64,000 bases of DNA, from positions 3,932,150 through 3,996,149 of the forward strand of contig NZ_AP019783.1 of the NCBI RefSeq assembly GCF_019670005.1, read 5' to 3'. Origin of the DNA: Methylomagnum ishizawai. GTDB lineage: Bacteria; Pseudomonadota; Gammaproteobacteria; Methylococcales; Methylococcaceae. Below, piece after piece: positions 27,390 to 36,114 of this stretch. The translations under genes and the position numbers were made by a program. The first letter of the stretch is position 1, and each line of letters begins with the position of its first letter. Under the pieces are notes generated by a model. It saw only the letters and a list, made by a program, of their open reading frames with translations. It was not told where the DNA came from and made no database searches.

Positions 27390-28220
27390 ATGAACCTAGC
27401 CAATGCCGCATTATCCAATCCCGCCCACGACGAGATCGGCGACCAGGAATTCGCCAACCTGGGCCGCCTGATCCGCCACCGGGTCGGACTCGATTTGTCC
27501 CCGGCCCGGAAATATCTGGTCACGGGACGGCTGGGCGGCCGTTTACGGGCCTTGAACCTGCGCGGGTACGGGGATTATCTCGATCTCTTGGAAAACGGCT
27601 GCGATGAAATGCAGGCGGCCATCGACCTGCTCTGCACCAACGAAACCTGGTTCTTCCGCGAACCCGAGCATTTCGCCTTCCTGCGCGACCACCTCCTGGC
27701 CGGGCATAACCGCGCGACCCCGCCGCGCATCTGGAGCGCCGCCTGCTCCTCGGGCGAGGAGCCCTACAGCATCGCCATGACCCTGGCCGGGCGCTATCCC
27801 GACACCTCTTGGGAAGTGCTGGCCTCGGATATCAGCACCAAGGTGCTGAACATCGCCAAACGCGGGGTTTATCCCTTGAGCCGTGGCGAAAACATCCCCT
27901 TCCCCTTGCTGCTGGAACATTGCCGCAAGGGCATCGGCTCCTGCCAAGGCACGCTCTCTCTGACGCCCCAGTTGCGCGAGCGGGTCCGTTTCCTGCAAAT
28001 CAACCTGAACGAGCCTTTGCCGGAACTGGGCAGCTTCGACCTGATCTTCCTGCGCAATGTGATGATTTATTTCGACGCGCCCACCAAGCGGCGGGTCTTG
28101 CAACGGGTGATCGAGCGCTTGCGGCCCGGCGGTTATCTGTTCGTGGGCCATTCGGAAGTGTTGCACGGTTTGACCGACGCGGTGAGGCCGGTGCGGCCCG
28201 CGATTTATCGGAAACCCTAA
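27390..28220 (+). CDS. cheR: Chemotaxis protein methyltransferase
   Basis: It methylates glutamates of chemoreceptors using SAM. The 276-residue product has the N-terminal CheR helical domain (G-R-L-G-G-R-L-R-A-L) and the SAM-binding domain. C-S-S-G-E-E-P-Y-S-I-A-M is the CheR signature, followed by A-S-D-I-S and the late L-I-F-L-R-N-V-M-I-Y-F. It follows the receptor gene by 15 nt. No other che genes are in the window, so this pair may be an accessory chemosensory unit or part of a dispersed system. Confidence 0.92.
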   Translation: MNLANAALSNPAHDEIGDQEFANLGRLIRHRVGLDLSPARKYLVTGRLGGRLRALNLRGYGDYLDLLENGCDEMQAAIDLLCTNETWFFREPEHFAFLRDHLLAGHNRATPPRIWSAACSSGEEPYSIAMTLAGRYPDTSWEVLASDISTKVLNIAKRGVYPLSRGENIPFPLLLEHCRKGIGSCQGTLSLTPQLRERVRFLQINLNEPLPELGSFDLIFLRNVMIYFDAPTKRRVLQRVIERLRPGGYLFVGHSEVLHGLTDAVRPVRPAIYRKP

Positions 28221-28267
28221 ACAACACGGCTCGGCTGAACCCAAAGGCCGGGAGCGGGACTTCAGGG

Positions 28268-28298
28268 CTGGTGTTCCCCAACCGGGTTGGGGAACCAG
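28268..28298. terminator. Bidirectional hairpin between cheR and copA
   Basis: The stem is 8 bp (28274-28281 with 28287-28294) plus 4 bp (28268-28271 with 28295-28298), separated by a 2-nt bulge. It sits between convergent stops at 28220 and 28306. Confidence 0.6.
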
Positions 28299-28305
28299 CG
28301 CGATC

Positions 28306-30543
28306 CTACTTCCCCACCAAGCGCAGCCGGTTGGCGTTGGTCACCACCGTCACCGAGGACATCGCCATGGCCGCGCCCGCGATCATCGGGTTCAGCAGGA
28401 TGCCGAACACCGGATACAGCACCCCCGCCGCCACCGGGATCGCCAAGCTGTTGTAGATGAAGGCGCCCAGCAGGTTCTGCTTGATATTGCGCACCGTGGC
28501 CTGGGACAGTTCCATCGCCTCCGCCACCTTGACCAGGGAACCGCCCATGATGACCACGTCGGCGCTCTCGATGGCGATATCGGTGCCGGTGCCGATGGCG
28601 AAACCGACATTGGACTGGGCCAAGGCGGGCGCGTCGTTGATGCCATCGCCCACCATGCCCACGGCCTCGCCCTGGTCCTGCAAGGTCTTGACCACCTTGG
28701 CCTTGTCCTGCGGCAAGACCTGGGCCCGCACTTCCGAAATCCCGGCCTGGGCGGCGATGGCCTTGGCGGTGATCTCGTTGTCGCCCGTCACCATCAAGAC
28801 CCGGATACCGGCGGCGCGGAGCCGCGCCACTGCGTCCTTGGAATCGGCCTTGATCGGATCGGCCACCGAAATCAACCCCACCGCCACCCGGTTCACCGCC
28901 AGCAATACCGGGGTCTGGCCCTGCCCCGCCAGCGCTTGGAGTGGTTCGGCGAAGGGTCCGGTCTCGACCTGATGCTGCTTCATCAAGGCCGCGTTGCCCA
29001 ACAGGGCCGCGCTGCCCTCGATCATGCCCGACACCCCATGCCCGATCACCGCCGCGAAGCCGTTCACCGGCAAGGGTTCGATCCCGCGGTCCTGCGCCCC
29101 GGCCAGGACCGCCGCCGCCAAGGGATGCTCGGAGCCGGCCTCCAGGCTGGCCGCCCATCGCAGCACCGTATCCTCGGTCCAGCCTTCGGCGGCGGCGACG
29201 CTGGCGAGCTTGGGCCGGCCCTCGGTCACGGTGCCGGTCTTGTCCAGCACCACGCAACTCAGCTTGCCCGCGCCTTGCAGGGCATCGCCATTACGGATGA
29301 GGATGCCGGACTGGGCGGCGCGGCCCACCGCCACCATGACCGAAATCGGCGTCGCCAGCCCCAAGGCGCAGGGGCAGGCGATGACCAGCACGGTCATGGC
29401 GGTGACGAAGGCATAGCCGAAGGCGGGCGACGGCCCCATGATCCACCACACCAGGAAAGTCACGAGGGCGATGGCCACCACCACCGGCACGAACACCGCC
29501 GCGACCTTATCCACCAGGCGGGCGATGGCCGGTTTGCTGGCCTGGGCGCGGCGTACGCTGGCGATGATCTGGGCCAGCACGGTGTCGCGGCCAATGCGGG
29601 TGGCTTGGAATAGGAAGGTGCCGGATTGGTTGAGCGTGCCGCAGACCACTTCGTCGCCCACGGTCTTTTCGACCGGCATGGGTTCGCCGGTCAGCATGGA
29701 TTCGTCCACGCTGGAATGGCCCTCGACCAGGACGCCATCGACCGGGATTTTTTCGCCGGGACGTACCCGCAGCACATCGGTCAGGCCGACATCGACGATG
29801 GGAATATCGAATTCCTGGCCTTCGCGCAGCACCCGCGCCGTGCGCGGTTGCAGGCCGATCAGGGCGCGGATGGCGGAGGAGGTCCGGCCCCGCGCCCGCA
29901 TTTCCAGGGCGCCACCCAGGTTGATGAAGGCCAGGATGACCGCCGCCGCCTCGAAATAGGCATCGCGGGTCAGGATCGGCAGCCAATCGCCCGCCACGAT
30001 GGCCACCGTGGAATAGAACCAAGCCGCGCCGGTGCCCAGGGCGATCAAGGTATCCATATTGGCTTGGCGATGCTCCCAGCTTTTCAGCGCCCCCTTATAG
30101 AAATGGCTGCCCGAGTACCACATGGTCCCCAGCGTCAGCAGCGAAATCAGGAACCAGATGCCGCCAGTGCCGGGCGCGCCGAAGGTCGGCAAGCCACCGA
30201 AATGCGCCCCGCCCATCAGCATCGCGCCCAGGAGACCCGCCACCGCGGCCTTGTTGATGAGCGAGCGGTAACGCTCCTGTTCCAGCGATTCCTGCTCGCT
30301 GGTGTCTTCCAAACCCTCCATGACCGCCGCGTCGAAACCGGCGTCCTGGATGGCTTTCCGCAGGAGATCGGGTTCGACCGGGCCGCGCACCAGGGCGGAA
30401 TGGTCGGCGAAATTGACATCGGCGGCGGCGACGCCGGGGATATCGCGCAGGGCGGTTTCGACGGCCTGCACGCAACCGGCGCAGCGCATCCCGGCGATGG
30501 AAAGGCGGATGGATTTCTGTTCGGATTCGGCCAAAGCGGACAT
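28306..30543 (-). CDS. copA: Copper-exporting P1B-type ATPase
   Basis: It pumps Cu(I) out of the cytoplasm. The 745-residue product has one N-terminal heavy-metal-associated domain with C-A-G-C (residues 21-24), eight predicted membrane segments and the translocation motif [10 protein letters not shown] (about residue 388). The phosphorylation motif D-K-T-G-T-V-T-E, the H-P motif in S-E-H-P-L-A and [11 protein letters not shown] follow. The C-P-C signature plus the single CxxC domain indicate copper/silver specificity. Copper handling is central in methanotrophs because particulate methane monooxygenase needs copper. A 9-bp inverted repeat lies 28-46 nt upstream. It is divergent from the glutathione peroxidase gene. 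Confidence 0.92.
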   Translation of the reverse strand: MSALAESEQKSIRLSIAGMRCAGCVQAVETALRDIPGVAAADVNFADHSALVRGPVEPDLLRKAIQDAGFDAAVMEGLEDTSEQESLEQERYRSLINKAAVAGLLGAMLMGGAHFGGLPTFGAPGTGGIWFLISLLTLGTMWYSGSHFYKGALKSWEHRQANMDTLIALGTGAAWFYSTVAIVAGDWLPILTRDAYFEAAAVILAFINLGGALEMRARGRTSSAIRALIGLQPRTARVLREGQEFDIPIVDVGLTDVLRVRPGEKIPVDGVLVEGHSSVDESMLTGEPMPVEKTVGDEVVCGTLNQSGTFLFQATRIGRDTVLAQIIASVRRAQASKPAIARLVDKVAAVFVPVVVAIALVTFLVWWIMGPSPAFGYAFVTAMTVLVIACPCALGLATPISVMVAVGRAAQSGILIRNGDALQGAGKLSCVVLDKTGTVTEGRPKLASVAAAEGWTEDTVLRWAASLEAGSEHPLAAAVLAGAQDRGIEPLPVNGFAAVIGHGVSGMIEGSAALLGNAALMKQHQVETGPFAEPLQALAGQGQTPVLLAVNRVAVGLISVADPIKADSKDAVARLRAAGIRVLMVTGDNEITAKAIAAQAGISEVRAQVLPQDKAKVVKTLQDQGEAVGMVGDGINDAPALAQSNVGFAIGTGTDIAIESADVVIMGGSLVKVAEAMELSQATVRNIKQNLLGAFIYNSLAIPVAAGVLYPVFGILLNPMIAGAAMAMSSVTVVTNANRLRLVGK

Positions 30544-30570
30544 AGCATAGGCTCCGATGGATGGGATGGG

Positions 30571-30589
30571 GGAATCCGGGCCGGATTCC
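30571..30589. promoter_or_regulatory. Perfect 9-1-9 inverted repeat in the copA leader
   Basis: GGAATCCGG and CCGGATTCC are separated by one G, in the copA/glutathione peroxidase divergent region. It could be an operator for copA or an mRNA hairpin. It does not match the CueR-type dyad known to me. Confidence 0.35.
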
Positions 30590-30728
30590 GGCGACTAAGG
30601 AGGGCGGATCGTCCGGTCCCGAAACGGCTTACTATAACAAACCCGTACTCGGAACCGGCGAATCCACCGGGACCGGATAGAAGACCGGTTATGGCTCCAT
30701 CCCCAGCGTTTTTCAACCGAGGTATTCC

Positions 30729-31298
30729 ATGCGTATCCATTTCCCGCTGCTTCCCTGGTTGTTGGCCTGCGCCTTGGCGCTGCCGACCCACGCCCGCGCC
30801 GCCGAAAACTGCCCGCCCCTGCTGGACTACACCGCCAAGCCCCTGCGCGGCGGCGAACCCGTCCAGTTCTGCGAAGCCTACCGGGGCAAGGTCGTCCTGG
30901 CGGTCAACACCGCCAGCCAATGCGGTTTCACCCCGCAATTCAAGGGGCTGGAAGCCTTGTACCAGAAATACAAGGATAAGGGCCTGGTGGTGCTGGGCTT
31001 CCCGTCCAACGACTTCTGGCAGGAATTCTCCGAGGCCGACAAGACCGCCGAGGTCTGCTATCTCAACTATGGCGTGACCTTCCCCATGTTCGCCAAAAGC
31101 CCGGTGAAGGGCGCGGACGCCAATCCCTTCTTCAAGCAACTGGCCGGACAGTCCGGCACCAGCCCGAAGTGGAATTTCTTCAAATACCTGATCGATAGGA
31201 ACGGCAAGGTGGTGGAAGCCTACGCTTCGACCACCACGCCGGACGACAAGGCTTTGGTGGGGAAGATCGAGGCTTTGCTGGGGGAGGCGGGGAAATAA
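30729..31298 (+). CDS. Exported glutathione peroxidase-family protein
   Basis: The product has 189 residues with a signal peptide (about residues 1-24, A-L-P-T-H-A-R-A). The peroxidatic cysteine is C65 in N-T-A-S-Q-C-G-F-T. Other family motifs are L-G-F-P-S-N-D-F and W-N-F-F-K-Y-L-I, with N and W placed for the catalytic tetrad. It reduces peroxides, probably with thioredoxin-like or glutathione donors, in the periplasm. Periplasmic location is less common for this family and may fit copper/oxygen stress at the envelope, given the divergent copA (inference). Confidence 0.88.
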   Translation: MRIHFPLLPWLLACALALPTHARAAENCPPLLDYTAKPLRGGEPVQFCEAYRGKVVLAVNTASQCGFTPQFKGLEALYQKYKDKGLVVLGFPSNDFWQEFSEADKTAEVCYLNYGVTFPMFAKSPVKGADANPFFKQLAGQSGTSPKWNFFKYLIDRNGKVVEAYASTTTPDDKALVGKIEALLGEAGK

Positions 31299-31310
31299 GG
31301 CGGGTCCGGT

Positions 31311-31341
31311 CCGGGGAGCGGGCCGCACGGCACCTCCCCGG
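31311..31341. terminator. Hairpin between convergent glutathione peroxidase and DM9 genes
   Basis: CCGGGGAG (31311-31318) pairs perfectly with CTCCCCGG (31334-31341) around a 15-nt loop, between stops at 31298 and 31361. Confidence 0.5.
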
Positions 31342-31360
31342 ATGCCAAGCCGTGCCCAGG

Positions 31361-32485
31361 CTACTCGGTCAACACCTCGTAATCCGGCACCACCACCTCC
31401 TTGCCACCCCAGCCGAGATTGCAGCCCTTGAAGTCGGAACGCAGCTTGCCAGGATGCAGCCCGCCCTGATAACTGGCCCGGCATACGTACAAGGGCTGCC
31501 GACCCGGTGCCGCCTCGGCCCCGGCCTTCACCGCGCCCTCGGGCACCGTGCCACCGCTGGCCGCCACCCAACGCGAGGCCGGGGCATAGCTATCGCCGAT
31601 GCCCAACATCCCCAGGCGCACCACCGCCACGTCCTTGAGTTCCGGTAACTTCTGGTTGGGACCGACGAATTCCAGGATGCCGCTGTTGCGGGTGGTGCAA
31701 TCGCGGTCCACCAGTTCGTTGCGGGTATGGCCGTCGCCGCAGAAATGCTCGAACACCGAAAGCTTCTGTTCCATGAGTTGGCGATAGCGCCAGGGGTCGC
31801 CGCCGTCCACACTGAGTTTGTCGTAGGAAGCGGCCTTGACACCGGCGCGGGCGGCGGCGGGGAAGCCGGTGACGAAATCGCGCTCCGCCGTGGAGGCGAA
31901 CACCAGCCCCGAGGGCGCGAAGGAACTGGATGCCTTGGCCACGTCGATGGTGGCTTGGCCCGCGAGCCTATCGAACAACGCGAACATATTGTCCCAGGTC
32001 GGCGCGTAGACCTGGGCATTCCAATCGGCGGGCAAGGCACCGTTGCCCACGTCCGACATCCGCACCACGTCCGGGAAGCGGAACACGATAGCCACCATGT
32101 CCTGGTCGCGCTGCCAGTGGATCACGTCCTCGGCTTCATAGCCGATATCCAGATAGATATCCAACAGCGACTTGCCGTACACGCTTTCCGGCGTGGTGAC
32201 GAAGGCATAGGGTTTGCCGCTGAGGAAGGCGCCCGCGGACAACGCATTGGTGTTGGTCAGCGTTCTGCCGCGCGGCGCGATGCGGACGAACACATCGCCC
32301 TGGCGGGTCAGCGCGGCGTAATCGACCTTGGGCGTGGCGGTGTCGCTGATTTTTTGCGCCGCCTGCAAGACGGCGGGCGAAGCGCCGGGGCTGCTATAGA
32401 GGATGGGACGCTGGTCGGCACTGGCGCACTGAGTTGCCAAGGCCAAGGACACAGCGAACAGGCGGGTTATGGTTTTGGGATTCAT
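31361..32485 (-). CDS. Exported protein with C-terminal DM9-like domain
   Basis: The product has 374 residues with a clear signal peptide (M-N-P-K-T-I-T-R-L-F-A-V-S-L-A-L-A, cut near A-S-A). Residues about 25-270 are an unrecognised alpha/beta region with a few cysteines (H-F-C-G-D-G-H; D-C-T). The C-terminal ~70 residues fit the DM9/DUF3421 pattern: W-V-A-A-S-G-G-T-V-P-E-G-A-V, then L-Y-V-C-R-A-S-Y-Q-G-G-L-H-P-G-K-L and W-G-G-K-E-V, ending Y-E-V-L. DM9 proteins are best known from insects and molluscs, where some bind mannose. The role here is unknown; surface glycan binding is a reasonable guess. Domain call moderate. Confidence 0.66.
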   Translation of the reverse strand: MNPKTITRLFAVSLALATQCASADQRPILYSSPGASPAVLQAAQKISDTATPKVDYAALTRQGDVFVRIAPRGRTLTNTNALSAGAFLSGKPYAFVTTPESVYGKSLLDIYLDIGYEAEDVIHWQRDQDMVAIVFRFPDVVRMSDVGNGALPADWNAQVYAPTWDNMFALFDRLAGQATIDVAKASSSFAPSGLVFASTAERDFVTGFPAAARAGVKAASYDKLSVDGGDPWRYRQLMEQKLSVFEHFCGDGHTRNELVDRDCTTRNSGILEFVGPNQKLPELKDVAVVRLGMLGIGDSYAPASRWVAASGGTVPEGAVKAGAEAAPGRQPLYVCRASYQGGLHPGKLRSDFKGCNLGWGGKEVVVPDYEVLTE

Positions 32486-32786
32486 CGGGAGGATTCCTCG
32501 CGGGGATGGGAGCGTGGATGCTGCACTGGATGCTCATATTCCCGGCTTGGCAACAGCCGGAAGCCCGATTATGACCATTTTTGTGAACAGGGTCAAAATC
32601 CCATTACATAGCAAGCACCCCATCCCATCCATACACCTTCCCACCGACCCTGCCCGCGCGCGCGGACGGGCACACCCTATCCCCAGGAAATGCTGGATTT
32701 CCCGCGCCAAGCCCGGCACCGCACGGAATCCACAGCCACCGCGCCACTATCATAGGCTTCCCCCACCCCCCGGAATCCAACCCCCC
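32486..32786. other. Divergent intergenic region, no gene seen
   Basis: These 301 nt lie between the DM9 protein and the ABC exporter. The middle (about 32560-32610) is AT-richer and contains T-G-A-C-C-A ... G-G-G-T-C-A half-sites about 15 nt apart, a possible operator. No frame with a ribosome site and no terminator is seen. Confidence 0.35.
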
Positions 32787-34586
32787 ATGAGCCGACGATC
32801 CGCCCCGTTCCGCCGCGCCGCCGACGCCCCCGCCCTGCCCGCCGGCACGGGCCGCTTCATCCTGTATTGCCTGCGGGGCTTCCGTAAATGGCTGGTCCTG
32901 ATGCTGTTGCTCGAAGCCGGGCAGGCGGCGGGCAGCATCCTGGTCCCCTACGCCATCAAGCGCCTGATGGACGGCGTGGCGGCGGGCGGGGCGCTGGTGG
33001 AAACCCTGAAGGAACCCTTGCTGCTGTTCGCGGCGCTGAACGTGGCGGAAATCCTGTTCAGCCGGGCCAGCGGCGCGGTGTTGGTCACGGTCGGGCCGCG
33101 CCTCCGCCAAAGGACCGCCCGCGACCTCTACGCCTATCTGCAACACCATTCGGCGCATTACTTCAGCAACCACTTCGCCGGAGCCCTGGCCCACCGCATC
33201 AGCGAAACCGCCGTCAGCGTCAACCATACGCTCTGGGCCATCCTGTTCGATTTCTGGCCCATCGTCATCACCTTCGGCTTCACCTGCGGCCTGCTGTTCC
33301 GTGTCCATGAACAACTGGGGCTGTTCGTGGCCGGTTGGATGGCGGTCTATGTGCTGATTTCGTATTGGCTCGCCACCCGCTGCCAGCCCTACGCCCAGGA
33401 GTTCGCCGCCGTGCGCAGCCGGGTCAACGGCAAGATCGTGGACGCCGTCACCAATATCCTCAACACCAAGCAGTTCGCCCGCCTGCGCCACGAGCGCGAA
33501 CAACTGGAAACCCAGCTCGAAGCCGAGGTCCGCGCCGGACGCCGGACCTTCTGGTACATGGAAAAAGTGCGCTGGTTCCAGTTCATCGCCGCCGCCATCC
33601 TCAAACTGGGCACGGTGTATTACGCCCTGACCCTGTGGGAAACCGGCAACATCGGCGCGGGCGATTTCGCCATGAGCGCCAGCCTGGCCCTGCTGATCAT
33701 CGGCGACGCCCGCAACCTGAGCCGGCGCTTCCTGGAATTCTTCGAGTACCTCGGCAATGTCGCCAATGGGGTGGACGCCCTGGTCCAGCCGCACGGGATC
33801 GTGGACGCGCCCGACGCCCAGCCACTCCACGCCAGCCAAGGCCGGATCGAGTTCCGCGCCGTGCGCTTCGGCTACCAACCCGAGCGCCCGGTGTTCGACG
33901 GCCTGGATGTGGTGCTGGAACCGGGGCAGCGGGTGGGCTTGGTGGGGTTTTCGGGTTCGGGCAAATCGACCTTCGTCAGCCTGATTTTGCGCAACTACGA
34001 GCCGCAGTCGGGGCAAATCCTGATCGACGGCCAGGACATCGCCCGCGCCACCCAGGATTCGCTCCACCGCCAAATCGGCCTGATCCCGCAAGACCCGACC
34101 TTGTTCCACCGCAGCCTCCGCGACAACATCGGCTATGGCCGCCCGGACGCGGACGATAGGGATATCCGCGAAGCCGCCCGCATGGCCCATGCCGAGGGCT
34201 TCATCGAAGCCATCCCGGAGGGCTATGCCTCGGAGGTGGGCGAACGCGGGGTGAAGCTTTCGGGCGGGCAGCGCCAGCGCATCGCCATCGCCCGGGTGAT
34301 GCTGAAGGATGCGCCGATCCTGATCCTGGACGAAGCCACGTCCAGCCTGGATTCGGTCACGGAACAAGCCATCCAGGACAACCTGGACCGGGCCATGGGC
34401 AAGAAGACGGTGATCGCCATCGCCCATCGGCTCTCGACCATCGCCCATCTCGACCGCATCCTGGTGTTCGACAAGGGCCGCATCGTCGAGGATGGCAGGC
34501 ACGAGGAGTTATTGGCGCGGCGCGGGTTCTATTACCGGATGTGGACCATGCAGGCGGGGGGCTTCCTGCCGGAAGACGGGGGATGA
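32787..34586 (+). CDS. ABC exporter, fused permease and ATPase
   Basis: The product has 599 residues from the ATG at 32787. The N-terminal half is a type IV exporter membrane domain (about residues 30-330, six helices). The C-terminal ATPase has Walker A G-F-S-G-S-G-K-S-T, Q-loop Q-D-P-T, signature L-S-G-G-Q-R-Q-R and Walker B I-L-I-L-D-E-A-T-S-S-L-D. The permease resembles ATM1/MsbA-type homodimeric exporters. The substrate cannot be read from sequence; lipid, peptide or metal-thiol conjugates are all possible. It is monocistronic, with a GC hairpin after it. Confidence 0.85.
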   Translation: MSRRSAPFRRAADAPALPAGTGRFILYCLRGFRKWLVLMLLLEAGQAAGSILVPYAIKRLMDGVAAGGALVETLKEPLLLFAALNVAEILFSRASGAVLVTVGPRLRQRTARDLYAYLQHHSAHYFSNHFAGALAHRISETAVSVNHTLWAILFDFWPIVITFGFTCGLLFRVHEQLGLFVAGWMAVYVLISYWLATRCQPYAQEFAAVRSRVNGKIVDAVTNILNTKQFARLRHEREQLETQLEAEVRAGRRTFWYMEKVRWFQFIAAAILKLGTVYYALTLWETGNIGAGDFAMSASLALLIIGDARNLSRRFLEFFEYLGNVANGVDALVQPHGIVDAPDAQPLHASQGRIEFRAVRFGYQPERPVFDGLDVVLEPGQRVGLVGFSGSGKSTFVSLILRNYEPQSGQILIDGQDIARATQDSLHRQIGLIPQDPTLFHRSLRDNIGYGRPDADDRDIREAARMAHAEGFIEAIPEGYASEVGERGVKLSGGQRQRIAIARVMLKDAPILILDEATSSLDSVTEQAIQDNLDRAMGKKTVIAIAHRLSTIAHLDRILVFDKGRIVEDGRHEELLARRGFYYRMWTMQAGGFLPEDGG

Positions 34587-34590
34587 AGGT

Positions 34591-34612
34591 GGGGCGGCGT
34601 CCGTGCCGCCCC
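34591..34612. terminator. GC-rich hairpin between ABC exporter and DJ-1/PfpI gene
   Basis: A perfect 8-bp stem (34591-34598 with 34605-34612) with a 6-nt loop lies between convergent stops at 34586 and 34623. No T-run is present. Confidence 0.55.
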
Positions 34613-34622
34613 GTGCGGTGGT

Positions 34623-35423
34623 TCAGGGCGTGCCTTGCACGAAGGGCAGCAGATAGTAGTCGTACATATACTGCATGGCACCGAAGACCTTGGGATTGGT
34701 CTTGCGGACCGAACCGCCCCGGATCGGCGGCTTGGGATCGTATTCCAGGTCGAGCATGATGGCCTGGGCGTAGGCGTTGTTCAAGGCGGTGCCACCGAAC
34801 AGATCGACCACGATGGCCAAGGCCATATCGATGCCGGCGCTGACGCCCGCCGAAGTCCAATATTTGCCGTCCCGGACCCAGCGTTCCTGTTGGAAACTGG
34901 CCCCGTATTTGGCGAGGACTTCCTGGGCGCGGTACCAATTGGAGGTGGCCTGCTTGCCTTGCAGCAAGCCCGCCGCCCCCAGCACCCAAGACCCGGTGCA
35001 GACGCTGGTGGTATAGACCGTGGTTTGGTCGATGCGCTTGATCCAATCCAGGACCGGCTGGTTCTGGGTTTGGGCGGCGGTTTCCAGCGCCCCGCCCGGA
35101 ATCAGCAGGATATCCAGCGCGGCGACATTATCGATGGCCTTATCCACCTGGATTTTCAAGCCATCGTTGGTGGTGATCGTGCCCGCCTGTTGGGCGATCA
35201 AAAAGGTTTTGAGCCCGGCGGTTTTGAAAACCCGGTATGGACCCAGGGCGTCCATGCTGTTCACCCCGTCGTAGATATAAATCCCGATACCGTTTTGATT
35301 GACATTGGGATTGGGGGTGGAACCCATCAGGGTATATAGGTATTGCTCGGGGTCGTATTTGGCCTGGGCCAAGCCCGACAAGAGCGTCAAACAGGCCAAG
35401 AGGCATATTCTTATCGATAACAT
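34623..35423 (-). CDS. Exported DJ-1/PfpI (GATase1-like) family protein
   Basis: The product has 266 residues with a signal peptide (L-L-A-C-L-T-L-L-S-G-L-A-Q-A). The core matches the DJ-1/PfpI superfamily: I-Y-I-Y-D-G-V-N-S-M-D-A-L-G-P near the start and I-L-L-I-P-G-G. The nucleophile-elbow cysteine is in T-S-V-C-T-G-S-W-V-L-G-A-A-G-L-L, then a Y-W-T-S-A-G-V-S-A-G-I-D motif. This resembles isonitrile hydratase/ThiJ-type members and AraC-type sensor domains, but no DNA-binding domain is attached. A signal peptide is unusual for this family. Activity unknown: hydratase, glyoxalase-like or sensor. Confidence 0.78.
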   Translation of the reverse strand: MLSIRICLLACLTLLSGLAQAKYDPEQYLYTLMGSTPNPNVNQNGIGIYIYDGVNSMDALGPYRVFKTAGLKTFLIAQQAGTITTNDGLKIQVDKAIDNVAALDILLIPGGALETAAQTQNQPVLDWIKRIDQTTVYTTSVCTGSWVLGAAGLLQGKQATSNWYRAQEVLAKYGASFQQERWVRDGKYWTSAGVSAGIDMALAIVVDLFGGTALNNAYAQAIMLDLEYDPKPPIRGGSVRKTNPKVFGAMQYMYDYYLLPFVQGTP

Positions 35424-35669
35424 CCGTTATCTCCTAGGCTGGTGCGGTTGTTCAGGGTGGATCGGTGCGCCGGAACCATTCCGGCCCGCCCACGGGTGCA
35501 AGGCACGGGCCAAAACCGCCCAGGACCGGCAAAGCGGCGGCGCTTCCCGGTGCGCCGCGATCCAATGGCGCGGTTTGTTCCGGTATATGGCGCATAAACC
35601 CACCCTATTCCACGGATACTGGCGCGACCGGAAACCGGGATCGGGTTTTATCAAATTTGGAGGACAACG

Positions 35670-35939
35670 ATGGGCAAGGTGGTGGAATTTCCCAAATCGG
35701 TCTGGACCCGCGAGCGCATCCTGCGCGACGAGCTATACCGTTTACACGACGACAGGAATCCCTTGTATGTGCTGTGGAAGCTGTTCCGCTGGCAGGGGGC
35801 GTTTTTCGACGGGGCGGCGGTGCCGGGCGAGTATGTGGCGGGGGCGCTGGCGATTTTGGAGCGCTATGGCGATTTGCGGGACCGGGAGGATTTCATGGAG
35901 ATGGCGTTGGGGATGATGCCGGGGGATGGGGGGGATTAG
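35670..35939 (+). CDS. Small conserved-looking hypothetical protein
   Basis: The product has 89 residues, and a GGAGG site lies 7 nt before the ATG. It starts M-G-K-V-V-E-F-P-K-S and contains W-T-R-E-R-I-L-R-D-E-L-Y-R-L-H-D-D-R-N-P-L-Y-V-L-W-K-L. It is soluble, acidic at the end, and predicted mostly helical. It stands alone between the DJ-1-like gene (divergent) and the beta-glucosidase gene (same strand, 175 nt away). No family is recognised. Confidence 0.6.
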   Translation: MGKVVEFPKSVWTRERILRDELYRLHDDRNPLYVLWKLFRWQGAFFDGAAVPGEYVAGALAILERYGDLRDREDFMEMALGMMPGDGGD

Positions 35940-36114
35940 CGGGCCGGGCGGCGCGGGGGAATCAACCGCGCTCCCTGAGCCAGCGCAGCAACAGCGGCAC
36001 CCGTAGCCTCCAGCCGTGCCGGAAGGTCCGCGAAATACCGTTGCAACCGGGTCAAGATGTACGGCCCGGGAAACCGCATAATATCCGCCCTTCTCATTAG
36101 ACCCCGACCCGCCC

